Assembly (NCBI GenBank): GCA_030588275.1
Contig: JAUUYJ010000020.1
Coordinates: 1 to 16,764 of the forward strand
Origin: Candidatus Zixiibacteriota bacterium
GTDB lineage: Bacteria > Zixibacteria > MSB-5A5 > GN15 > JAAZOE01
Direction: 5' to 3'
Length of the DNA stretch: 16,764 bases
A model generated the notes under the pieces. It made no database searches. It saw only the letters and a list, made by a program, of their open reading frames with translations, and had not been told where the DNA came from. Shown in pieces: positions 1-7,417 of the stretch (within the stretch, counting starts at the first letter, position 1; every line of letters begins with the position of its first letter). Both the position numbers and the translations under genes were made by a program.

Positions 1-254
1 AGATCATGACAATGACGACATCCAAAGTACTTCGAATACCAGGGAAGGTAAAGTTTGCCGACTCTTCTGTTAAATGCGAAGCCATTTGTCGAAAGCGGAC
101 ATTCAAACCAGACTCTCTTACCCCCATTCGGCATATCAGTCCAGATTATCCGAACCGGACATAAGATATTCTCCATATCCTTTTTTCTTCCATACTCGAA
201 ATTGACGATGATATCCCGAATCAGTTCGTCTCGGACAGTATGGATAATTATCAA
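1..254 (-). CDS. Zinc-ribbon-like small protein, 5' part only (runs off the left edge)
   Basis: An open frame runs without a stop from the left edge up to a TAA at 284-282. Near the edge it reads GKRVWFECPLSTNGF, RRVGKLYLP and YFGCRHCHD. This pattern is typical of a widespread, uncharacterised family of small proteins with a WxxCP ... CGRRVxKLYLP ... CRHCxxLTY signature, probably a zinc ribbon. Here the cysteine usually found before RRV is replaced (FAFNRRV). The start is unclear: a TTG at 254 has only a distant purine-rich stretch upstream, and an in-frame ATG lies at 176. The 3' end is outside the window. The upstream half overlaps the oxidoreductase remnant in another frame. The family recognition is from memory of the motif, and no function is known to me. 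Confidence 0.5.
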   Translation of the reverse strand, partial: MIIIHTVRDELIRDIIVNFEYGRKKDMENILCPVRIIWTDMPNGGKRVWFECPLSTNGFAFNRRVGKLYLPWYSKYFGCRHCHD

Positions 255-297
255 CTTGTAGATATGTCCCTGCCTCTCCGCTTAGAAAAAGCGCGAA

Positions 298-447
298 GCG
301 TTTAGCGAGTTTGTTAGCGGCTCGATAATCTTCGCGTGGTATCGCACCGTTATAACCGCGTGCGTCGGTTTTTACCGGGCAGGCCGACTGACAATTGAAC
401 TGCAAGAAGTTTTTGTAAAAATAATCTCTTGAGAATTTATATGTCAA
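298..447 (-). pseudogene. Remnant of the N-terminal Fe-S segment of a GltD-type FAD oxidoreductase
   Basis: The minus frame reads FLQFNCQSACPVKTDARGY followed by a DYRAANKLAKR stretch. This closely resembles the N-terminal cysteine-rich domain of glutamate synthase small subunits and related FAD-dependent oxidoreductases (CxxxCPVxTDAxGYxxxIAxxDYxxAYxxAR). The expected continuation, including the second CGRVC...CE cysteine set and the FAD- and NADPH-binding domains of about 400 residues, is absent. After about residue 50 the frame is unlike the family and ends at 136, overlapping the zinc-ribbon frame. The only possible start is a TTG inside the terminator hairpin, with no ribosome site. I read it as a truncated, probably dead 5' fragment; a chance similarity is possible but unlikely given the motif length. 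Confidence 0.5.
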
Positions 448-475
448 AGAGGGCCGACATCACTCGGCCCTCTTT
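446..475 (-). terminator. Hairpin terminator of the amidohydrolase operon
   Basis: A perfect 12-bp inverted repeat, AAAGAGGGCCGA (446-457) and TCGGCCCTCTTT (464-475), encloses a 6-base loop. It lies about 40 bases beyond the stop of the minus-strand amidohydrolase gene. The stem ends in CTCTTT on either strand but there is no long T run after it, so it is a plausible rather than textbook intrinsic terminator. Confidence 0.7.
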
Positions 476-515
476 GTTACCTTTGCATCTATAAAGTTAT
501 TTTGCTGACAAATAT

Positions 516-1823
516 TCAATGCTTATGTTTATATTTTTCAAACAACTCTTTATGCTTATTATTGAGATCGACCTCTGCCCCATTGATGAATTCCAGAATA
601 ACACGGTGCCCAAGGTGATCCATGATGTCTCCCTCAGAGACAATGATGGTCGCTTTTTTGCCAACTTCAAGTGAGCCGAGATCGTCTGAGACGCCAAGGA
701 TTTCGGCTGTCGAGAGAGTGATCGACCTCAACGCCATTTCAGGCGACAATCCGAAGGCAACCGCTTGTCCCGCCTGAAACGGTAAATTCCGTACCGATGT
801 GGCAGAGCCATTTGACAGGCAGAAATTAACTCCCGCCTTTTCCAAAAGGGCTGGCGTTTTATACGAAAGGTCATGCGGGTCATCTTCGCGAGCCGGGAGG
901 GACTGAACTTTGCGAAAGATCACCGGGATGTTATTTTCAATGAGCAACTGTGACAGCTTCCACGCATCGGTACCTCCGACTAAAACCATATTCAGTTTTA
1001 GATCACGGCAAAAATCTACCGCCTGCTCAATTTGCCTCGCATCACCTGCATGCACAAACAATGGCATGCGCCCTTCCAAGACCGGGATCATTGATTCCCA
1101 ACGCCCATCTTTTTTTATCTCAGGATTATCCTGTCTGGCTATTTGATAGGCACGAGCGTCATCAAAAAGTTGGTGCAGTAGTTTTCTGTTCTCGGCCATA
1201 TCCTTTTTCTGATCTTCAGCCGATTTTTCCACCCACCATCCGGTCGAGATGGACGCCTTCGGCCAGTTTAAATGCATCCCAAGAGAAGCTTTTTCGGTCG
1301 CATCTTCAATGGTCCAGCCATCAAGATTTATTAGACTTGATTGCCCGCGTAATAGTGATCCACCCGGAACAACCAACACCGTCGTGATACCATTTGAACG
1401 AACCGATGGGATGATCTCCGAATCAGGATTATACGCCGTGGCCGATTTGATATTAGGGTTAATGCCACCTACTTCACGCCTGTCGTTGGTTGCGCGGACC
1501 GCTCCAATCTCAGTTAGACCGATAGAGCTGTTGGGCGCGATCAATCCCGGATAAACTATTTTTCCGGAAACGTCAATTATTTTGCATTTTTCCGGTGGTG
1601 TAATATTTTTGGCAATCGCCGTGATCCGCCCGTTTTCAAAGAGGAGATCGGTTTGGGGCATAACACCGTTGGAAACGGTCTGTAAGTCTCCTCCCTTAAT
1701 TAATATTGGTTGACTCTGTTGAACTGCTGGGATGTAGTCATGTGCATACACCGTTGATGCGAGTAAGATCAATGCTACTATTGTAATATGCTTCAACGCC
1801 GAAACTATCCGAGTGAGTCTCAT
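516..1823 (-). CDS. Exported amidohydrolase-like protein lacking the metal-binding motif
   Basis: A 435-residue protein with an N-terminal Sec signal (hydrophobic core about residues 13-25, likely cleaved after VYA-27), so probably periplasmic. It has the amidohydrolase fold plan: an N-terminal beta-sandwich strand (ILIKGGDLQT), GKIVYPGLI entering strand 1, and a C-terminal return (GSLEVGKKATIIVSEGDI) typical of imidazolonepropionase/dihydroorotase-like enzymes. The HxH after PGLI is replaced by APNSS (about 96-100), the strand-6 histidine region reads VGGTDAW, and the strand-8 aspartate region reads LSNGSA. A strand-5-like histidine is kept (FVHAGD, H258). It is likely catalytically inactive or uses another site. 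It starts by ATGA overlap with the upstream gene, preceded by GGGGTGA, so translation is probably coupled. It may act as a partner of the upstream enzyme. Confidence 0.85.
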   Translation of the reverse strand: MRLTRIVSALKHITIVALILLASTVYAHDYIPAVQQSQPILIKGGDLQTVSNGVMPQTDLLFENGRITAIAKNITPPEKCKIIDVSGKIVYPGLIAPNSSIGLTEIGAVRATNDRREVGGINPNIKSATAYNPDSEIIPSVRSNGITTVLVVPGGSLLRGQSSLINLDGWTIEDATEKASLGMHLNWPKASISTGWWVEKSAEDQKKDMAENRKLLHQLFDDARAYQIARQDNPEIKKDGRWESMIPVLEGRMPLFVHAGDARQIEQAVDFCRDLKLNMVLVGGTDAWKLSQLLIENNIPVIFRKVQSLPAREDDPHDLSYKTPALLEKAGVNFCLSNGSATSVRNLPFQAGQAVAFGLSPEMALRSITLSTAEILGVSDDLGSLEVGKKATIIVSEGDIMDHLGHRVILEFINGAEVDLNNKHKELFEKYKHKH

Positions 1824-4800
1824 TTTTCACCCCACTTCTTTGAACTGCTACCAGTATCAGAGCTGTTTTGTTGAAGCAGTTTCTGAATCAATCGGTTTTT
1901 TTCCTGAGCAATTTCCTGTTGCATCAAACTGTCCTTTTCAATACTGAAGTAATTTTTGCCATCGATCCAGGTCTCTTCGACGCGAGAATAAATGGACAAT
2001 GGATTCCCATTCCAGATAACAAAATCGGCATCCTTGCCCTCGACCAAACTACCAACTCGATTATCAATCCCAAGTTGTTTGGCCGGATTAATGGTGGCCA
2101 ATTTGATCGCCTCCTCTTGTGGCATATCGTTGTACATCACAATCTTGGCCGCCTCAGTATTCAGGCGACGAGCCAAGTCGGCGTTATCGGAGTGGACCGT
2201 AGTCAGCACTCCCCGCTCGACCATCAAACCGGCGTTGTACGGAATGGCATCATAAACTTCAAATTTGTATGCCCACCAATCTGAAAAAGTGGTCCCACCC
2301 GCTCCATGCTTTGCCATTTCATCCGCTATTTTATATCCCTCAAGAATATGGGCGAAAAGTTCAATGGTAAAACCGTACTCTTCGGCCAGCCGCATAAACA
2401 TCAAGGTTTCAGCCTGAGTATAGGCATGACACTGCACCAACATCCGATTGTGTAGAACTTCGACGATGGCATCAAGGCGAATGTTTTTTCGAGGTGGAAC
2501 AGTTTGGGATTTATTTTTTTTGCTGAGACTATTGTAAGCTGACCAATCTGCCTCATACTCTAAAGCGGCCTGAAATTCGTCCCGCATAATGGTTTCAACA
2601 CCCATGCGAGACTGGGGATAACGGATCTTGTATTTTTCACCCCAGTTGCTTTGCTTGACATTTTCTCCAAGGGCAAATTTAAGCATGATTGGGGCATCGA
2701 CAATCTTCATCTCTTCAGCCGATGAACCCCAGCGCAACTTTATTGCCTGACATTGACCGCCAATCGGGTTGGCCGACCCATGCATCGAAAGGCAGGCGGT
2801 AACACCTCCGGCTACCTGACGATAGATATTTATTTGATCTGGATTAATGACATCTCCGATTCTGACCTCCGAGGTTACGGCATGCGTCCCCTCGTTGACA
2901 TTGCCGGAAACGGCAAGATGAGAGTGCGGGTCAATTATTCCCGGGGTGATATGCTTGCCAGTCGCATCAATGGTTCTGATGCCTGAGGGAGCGGTTAGGT
3001 TATGCCCTACTTTGGCGATTTTGCGATCGATAATCAGAACGTCAGCATTATCCAAAATCCCGGCTTCATCGGCGGTCCAAACCGTACCGTTTATGAGCAG
3101 GACATTTTCTGATTTTGGAAGAGATTCAAATCCAAACGATTTATTTGGATAAGTAAGGTGAGCAAAGAAAGGCGCATCATCATCCTTTGCCTCATCTGCA
3201 TCATTATCTTCTTCCGCATCCTTTGCATCATTACTGGATGGGCCAACGTATGTGGCAACCCAATCGGTTAACTCCCCTTCAGGGTTGGTCATTTGACCAA
3301 TAATCTTCTGCTCCAGTTTGCGACCGGTGAAGCGGTAAAGACCAGCCCCTTCGGTAGAATCAATTGCTACGGCGAAAGATATTTTATTCTGGTCACTCTC
3401 AACCTTTTTAAGTTTTGATTCCCATTCCCCTACTTCCAAGGTTCCACTAACCGAAGGGACGATACCGGTGAGAATGAAGTTAAAAGAGTCATTCTCAATT
3501 CTAAATGAATAGTTTCCAGCGAAATCAGTCATTGGGATTGTCTGGAATTCATTCCTTGAACCGGCCACCCAAGTGGAATAGATGTCAACCTTCTTTTCAA
3601 AGATATCGCCATCACATATAAAGAAATTGGCCAGCTTCCCCTTTTCCAATGATCCGGTACGGTCTGCCAAATCGCAAATTTGCGCCGGGACGCTTGTTAA
3701 GGCGGCTAAGGCTCCTTTTTTTGACAAACCTCGCTTGATCGCCTGACGCAGATTTTTCCAAAATTTGTCGGTATCCTTCATGCGGCTGGTTGTTAAGGCA
3801 AACTTCACACCATTCTCTTCCAGTCGCGCCAGATTTCCCGGAGCCGTTTCCCAATGACGCAGTTGGCTCAACTTTAGATCATAATCATCTTCAAGCGTTT
3901 TCACTTCGGGTGCTTTCGGGAAGTCGAGAGGTACGATTAAGAGTTGACCCGTTTTTTTGAGATCATCCATACGAGCATACTCGTAGCCGCTGGCCAGCGA
4001 GATAAACTTAAGGTTGAATTCTTCTGCTATGCGTGCAATGCGTGAGATCGAATGAACATCGGTTCCGCCATCAAAAAAGAGGACTTCAGAATGAACATTA
4101 GCCAGCGCTTCAATAGCGGCATTAAATTCGGGAAACTGCTGGTTACCGTTTTTGTTGTGAGCATCATGCGCCTTCTGATACCAATCAATGTCATAAAACA
4201 TCTGGCGGATCAGGGCGATCCCCCCCATCATTGATTCGGGGTAATCCTGCTTTGAGTTACCTTTTTTGAATGACAAAAACTGCGAACCATGCGGAACAAG
4301 CAATAAATCGTTCGGTAAGCCTTCCCCCAACAGGGTGACAAACGAACGCCCACGGAATATCCCATCTTTGCGGACCGAATGAACTGTAGTAAAACCAAGT
4401 TTAAGAAGCTTATCAGACTCTTTTTTTACCGGTTGAAACTGGTCGGACCAGTTCTTTTCGGAATGGATGGCATCGTTCCAGGCATTACCACCAGTACGAT
4501 CTCCGAGATATTTTGGAGAATGATTGCGATCACGTTTTACTTTAGCCTGTTTTTTGATCCCATATTCGGTATAGGGATCAATGAATCCGGGGTAAATAGA
4601 TTTCCCGTTAAGATCGATCAGAAAATAATTATCCGGGATTGAGATATTTTCTCCAACTCCGACAACCAGACCATTGTCAATCAGTAAAGTACCATTCTCA
4701 ATCGTCTCATCAGGTGAGACGATAATACGGGCATTGATAAAGGCTCGCGCCTTTGGCGTTTTGTCACGCATCCCGATTTGTGGCGAGGTCTGGGACATTA

Positions 4801-4900
4801 CTGAAGAACCGCTCATTATGAGAAATGAGCCAATTAAAATTGAAGCAAATATTTTTGTGAGGGACTTTGCTTGAGGGCAACATCTTATCCTGATTTTCAT
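1820..4900 (-). CDS. Exported double amidohydrolase (inactive N barrel, intact C barrel)
   Basis: The ATG at 4900 is chosen because GGGGA lies 7 bases upstream and a good Sec signal follows (cut near residue 36); a longer frame from 4978 puts non-signal residues first. The protein has 1026 residues. Residues about 50-445 form an amidohydrolase-like barrel whose HxH is replaced by GFIDPYTEYG (105-114). Residues about 460-554 look like a beta-rich insert, followed by a very acidic linker (558-577). Residues about 600-985 form a second barrel with all expected ligands: HSH at 659/661, a lysine in LKFALGENVK (K741, possible carbamylated bridge), H825 (QCHAY), H850 (FAHILEG) and D905 (HSDNAD). A probable binuclear metal hydrolase of the imidazolonepropionase-like superfamily, with unknown substrate (cyclic amide or dipeptide plausible). 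The C-terminal tail is charged and helical. Confidence 0.9.
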   Translation of the reverse strand: MKIRIRCCPQAKSLTKIFASILIGSFLIMSGSSVMSQTSPQIGMRDKTPKARAFINARIIVSPDETIENGTLLIDNGLVVGVGENISIPDNYFLIDLNGKSIYPGFIDPYTEYGIKKQAKVKRDRNHSPKYLGDRTGGNAWNDAIHSEKNWSDQFQPVKKESDKLLKLGFTTVHSVRKDGIFRGRSFVTLLGEGLPNDLLLVPHGSQFLSFKKGNSKQDYPESMMGGIALIRQMFYDIDWYQKAHDAHNKNGNQQFPEFNAAIEALANVHSEVLFFDGGTDVHSISRIARIAEEFNLKFISLASGYEYARMDDLKKTGQLLIVPLDFPKAPEVKTLEDDYDLKLSQLRHWETAPGNLARLEENGVKFALTTSRMKDTDKFWKNLRQAIKRGLSKKGALAALTSVPAQICDLADRTGSLEKGKLANFFICDGDIFEKKVDIYSTWVAGSRNEFQTIPMTDFAGNYSFRIENDSFNFILTGIVPSVSGTLEVGEWESKLKKVESDQNKISFAVAIDSTEGAGLYRFTGRKLEQKIIGQMTNPEGELTDWVATYVGPSSNDAKDAEEDNDADEAKDDDAPFFAHLTYPNKSFGFESLPKSENVLLINGTVWTADEAGILDNADVLIIDRKIAKVGHNLTAPSGIRTIDATGKHITPGIIDPHSHLAVSGNVNEGTHAVTSEVRIGDVINPDQINIYRQVAGGVTACLSMHGSANPIGGQCQAIKLRWGSSAEEMKIVDAPIMLKFALGENVKQSNWGEKYKIRYPQSRMGVETIMRDEFQAALEYEADWSAYNSLSKKNKSQTVPPRKNIRLDAIVEVLHNRMLVQCHAYTQAETLMFMRLAEEYGFTIELFAHILEGYKIADEMAKHGAGGTTFSDWWAYKFEVYDAIPYNAGLMVERGVLTTVHSDNADLARRLNTEAAKIVMYNDMPQEEAIKLATINPAKQLGIDNRVGSLVEGKDADFVIWNGNPLSIYSRVEETWIDGKNYFSIEKDSLMQQEIAQEKNRLIQKLLQQNSSDTGSSSKKWGEK

Positions 4901-4948
4901 ACCGAAATCCCCGTTTGCAGGTTGTGGGTTGTAGAAAATATAAGCCTC

Positions 4949-4978
4949 AATATAAACAGGATAAATCCAGTTTCGCAA
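4949..4978 (-). promoter_or_regulatory. Candidate sigma70-type promoter of the amidohydrolase operon
   Basis: On the minus strand TTGCGA (4978-4973) is followed after 18 bases by TATATT (4954-4949), about 50 bases before the ATG at 4900. A perfect TATAAT on the same strand at 5036-5031 lacks a good -35 box and is an alternative. Confidence 0.35.
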
Positions 4979-5162
4979 GCTCTATTAACATAGACTGGAC
5001 GTTACTATCGGCGCATTGGAATAGTTGAGCATTATAGGAAACTACTTAGTATTACGGCTTTACCAGATGTCAATATAGTGGCCACACGTCAGAAGTTGAA
5101 CCGGCTACCAAAATACGGGATACCATATGAAAACGCAATAACCTGGCTTTTTACCCATTATA

Positions 5163-6251
5163 TTAAGTTAGCTGGTACAAATGACTCGACGCGTTTTTCT
5201 CTCGACAATCGACAAAGTCACAGCAGGTATGGCAAACCCTTTTAAATGCTCTGAAGTTATGTAGCTTTATTGATGGAGATAGATGATCAGGCTTGGCTGG
5301 CTCAATTCGCAACAGGTCGGTACTTAAGTATTTTTTATTATCGTCCGGGAAAACGGTAACCACAACTGCATCGGGAGACAGCATGTTTTGAACCATTACG
5401 GCCGCGAGGAAATTTGCCCCTGAGGATATTCCGACCGCCAATCCCAGTTCACCGGCCAGCTTTTGTGACATTATGATGGCATCTCCATCGTCGACATCAA
5501 CGACCTCGTCGAGCTGATCCAGATCGACGATAGATGGGATAAATTCATCAGATATCCCCTGTATCCGATGAGTTCCGACTTTCTTTCCGGTTCTCAAAGT
5601 TGGCGAATTGGCCGGTTCCATCGGATGAATCTTTATATTTTTTTTGAGAGACTTAAAGAACTTCCCGACCCCCATAATCGTTCCGCCAGTACCAATCCCG
5701 GCCACAAATGCATCCGGCTTATAATTGTTATAATGAAGTTGCCACCACATTTCCGGGCCGGTCGTTTCCTGGTGCGCCATGACATTATCGATGTTGGAAA
5801 ATTGGCAAGGCAAAAAACAGTCAGCATCTTCGAGGGCCATTTTTTCAGCCATCTCAATCGATCCCAAAAAACCACCCTCATCCCGCGTTACCGGACGAAT
5901 GACAGCTCCCATGCTTTGAATCAGTTCGACCCGCTCCCGGCTCATCCAGTCTGGCATAAAGATTGTTACCGGATGCCCCAATGCTCGACCAATTGCAGAA
6001 AAGGAGATACCGGTATTGCCGCTGGTCGCCTCGACAATCCGGTCACCTGGTTTCAGCCGTCCATCTTGATAGGCCATTTTGATAATATGGAGGGCCATGC
6101 GATCCTTGATACTTCCAGTCATGTTGAGATTTTCTGCCTTGGCGAAAATTTTCCTGTTTCGACCGTCAAGTTTGTAATTTATTTCAAGAAGTGGTGTGTT
6201 TCCGATTAGATGAGATAATGAAGATATTTTGGCATTATGGTTTGACGTCAC
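5163..6251 (-). CDS. cysK: Cysteine synthase (O-acetylserine sulfhydrylase family) with Cys-rich C-terminal tail
   Basis: A cytoplasmic PLP enzyme that forms L-cysteine from O-acetylserine and sulfide, or a close relative such as cystathionine beta-synthase-like enzymes. The start is the GTG at 6251: AAGGAGGA lies 4 bases upstream and a promoter sits just above; an open frame extends further upstream but would run through these sites. The protein has 362 residues. Visible marks are LIGNTPLLE (15-23), PLP lysine K49 in NMTGSIKDR, substrate loop TSGNTG (76-81), phosphate loop GTGGT (187-191) and GISDEFIP. The family usually ends near residue 310 at KYLST. This one continues about 50 residues with LSPSIKL and a CHTCCDFVDC cluster (C340, C343, C344, C349), which might bind metal or act as a redox switch. 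The next gene downstream is 262 bases away with no clear terminator between. Confidence 0.9.
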   Translation of the reverse strand: MTSNHNAKISSLSHLIGNTPLLEINYKLDGRNRKIFAKAENLNMTGSIKDRMALHIIKMAYQDGRLKPGDRIVEATSGNTGISFSAIGRALGHPVTIFMPDWMSRERVELIQSMGAVIRPVTRDEGGFLGSIEMAEKMALEDADCFLPCQFSNIDNVMAHQETTGPEMWWQLHYNNYKPDAFVAGIGTGGTIMGVGKFFKSLKKNIKIHPMEPANSPTLRTGKKVGTHRIQGISDEFIPSIVDLDQLDEVVDVDDGDAIIMSQKLAGELGLAVGISSGANFLAAVMVQNMLSPDAVVVTVFPDDNKKYLSTDLLRIEPAKPDHLSPSIKLHNFRAFKRVCHTCCDFVDCREKNASSHLYQLT

Positions 6252-6255
6252 GATT

Positions 6256-6264
6256 TCCTCCTTC
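6256..6264 (-). promoter_or_regulatory. Ribosome binding site deciding the GTG start of cysteine synthase
   Basis: The minus strand reads GAAGGAGGA then AATC then GTG. This near-perfect Shine-Dalgarno site rules in the GTG at 6251 over upstream in-frame ATG codons. Confidence 0.75.
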
Positions 6265-6275
6265 GTCTGGCCGCC

Positions 6276-6304
6276 ATTGTAATAAAAACAACCCGCCAAT
6301 GCAA
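6276..6304 (-). promoter_or_regulatory. Candidate promoter of cysteine synthase
   Basis: On the minus strand TTGCAT (6304-6299) is followed after 17 bases by TACAAT (6281-6276, five of six consensus positions). Transcription would begin near 6269, giving a leader of about 18 bases. This agrees with the GTG start and leaves no room for a riboswitch. Confidence 0.55.
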
Positions 6305-6442
6305 GGGGATTGGAAACCATTCCACCTTTATATTCATGAAATTGTATAAAATATTTATTGTTAGGTGGAGAATTAATCGATAGTTTGTGGTAACTTGATC
6401 TGGAAAATCTCAACATCCAGTGACTCAAAACTGGAGTGACCG

Positions 6443-7345
6443 ATGAGGCATACTCAAGCATTGCTTACGATTGTACTTTTTATCAGCTGTCTCTCATATC
6501 TTTCCTGTACCGATTCGAAAACTGAGAAAGAGCCTGAAATCGCTTCTTATCTAACCGCGAATATTGGCAAGACAAACATCACCCGAAGCGGCCAACCGAT
6601 GACCTATGTTGGTCAATCGCTTTTTGAGTATATCAATGGTGGGGCGGAAATCTATCACGCCTATCATTTTGTCGATGTCACGACAGCCTCTTATGATAAA
6701 GATGGAACCGAAATTATGGCCGACATTTATCGCTTTGAGAATTCAGATTATGCCTTTGGGCTTTATAGTTCTCTCCGGCCTGAGAAGCGTCAGACAGTTG
6801 CATTGGGGGTTGATGGTTTTTTCTCAGAAACGACGATCGATTTTGTCGTGGGAAAGTTTGTTCTGAAAATTTACGGGTATGATAAAACCGCTGACACAAA
6901 ATTGGCCGTAAATATCATTGCCGCTGAATTGGAACAATCACTTCCCGGGACCAGATCAATTCCTGAAATTTATGGCAAACTACCGGTTGAGAACAGGCTC
7001 ACAGGAAGCGAAAATATGCACGCCGTCTCTTTTTTGGGGATTAAGGGGATGGATGAGGTTTACTCTTGCCGTTTTGCTATTGAGGCGGATACGGTCGAAC
7101 TGTTTATTCTCAAAGATCCTGACCATGCCTTGCTTAGTATAATGAAGGCCAAGGCCAAATCGGATCAAAATTCGACCGACATTTTGACCTCGTTAGGTCT
7201 TTCAGAAGAATCATCTACAGTTATGATCGACCCCTATTACGGAAATATTGTTCTAAGTAGTAACAACTCATTATTAATGGGTATCATCGGTTACAGCGAC
7301 AAGTTAAAGCTATTCTTCAGTGCTTCGGTTTCTTCTTTGAACTAA
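6443..7345 (+). CDS. DUF6599-like lipoprotein of unknown function
   Basis: A 300-residue protein with GGAG 6 bases before its ATG. The N-terminus is a signal peptide ending in YLSC (C22), a slightly off-consensus lipobox; C16 is a second candidate. The body shows LFEYINGGAEIY (about 60-71), then IYRFENSDYAFGLYSSLRP and a long beta-rich remainder. The INGGAE motif followed by YxFxNxxxAFGxYS matches what I know of DUF6599 proteins, which have no established role. It is divergent from cysteine synthase with a 191-base spacer and convergent with the Tat-exported reductase. No catalytic motif is obvious. Lipoprotein status is fairly likely; function is unknown. Confidence 0.75.
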   Translation: MRHTQALLTIVLFISCLSYLSCTDSKTEKEPEIASYLTANIGKTNITRSGQPMTYVGQSLFEYINGGAEIYHAYHFVDVTTASYDKDGTEIMADIYRFENSDYAFGLYSSLRPEKRQTVALGVDGFFSETTIDFVVGKFVLKIYGYDKTADTKLAVNIIAAELEQSLPGTRSIPEIYGKLPVENRLTGSENMHAVSFLGIKGMDEVYSCRFAIEADTVELFILKDPDHALLSIMKAKAKSDQNSTDILTSLGLSEESSTVMIDPYYGNIVLSSNNSLLMGIIGYSDKLKLFFSASVSSLN

Positions 7346-7369
7346 CTATAGCAGTTTTTGCAAAATAAA

Positions 7370-7400
7370 TGGGCCGCAATCAATGGATGAATGCGGCCCA
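7370..7400 (-). terminator. Intrinsic terminator between converging genes
   Basis: A perfect 9-bp stem, TGGGCCGCA (7370-7378) with TGCGGCCCA (7392-7400), has a 13-base loop. On the minus strand it is followed by TTTATTTT, so it fits the end of the reductase gene, whose stop is 18 bases before. It may also slow plus-strand transcription from the DUF6599 gene. Confidence 0.75.
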
Positions 7401-7417
7401 GATTGTACCGGTCTTAA

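Noticed and set aside
950..1387. A 145-codon plus-strand open frame opposite the small amidohydrolase
   Set aside because: Antisense shadow with low-complexity translation and no start signals.
4901..4978. Upstream extension of the large amidohydrolase to an earlier start codon
   Set aside because: It would put the Sec signal 26 residues inside the protein and run through the promoter region; the ATG at 4900 has a good ribosome site.
5031..5073. TTGACA and TATAAT boxes on the minus strand between cysteine synthase and the amidohydrolase operon
   Set aside because: Each box is perfect but they are about 31 bases apart, too far to work together; each alone lacks a partner.
5568..6209. A 213-codon plus-strand open frame opposite cysteine synthase
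   Set aside because: It lies wholly antisense to a gene with clear motifs, has no ribosome site and its translation resembles no family; a coding shadow.
6252..6461. Upstream extension of cysteine synthase by 70 residues
   Set aside because: The extension covers the promoter, the ribosome site and the start of the divergent gene, and no family member has such a sequence.
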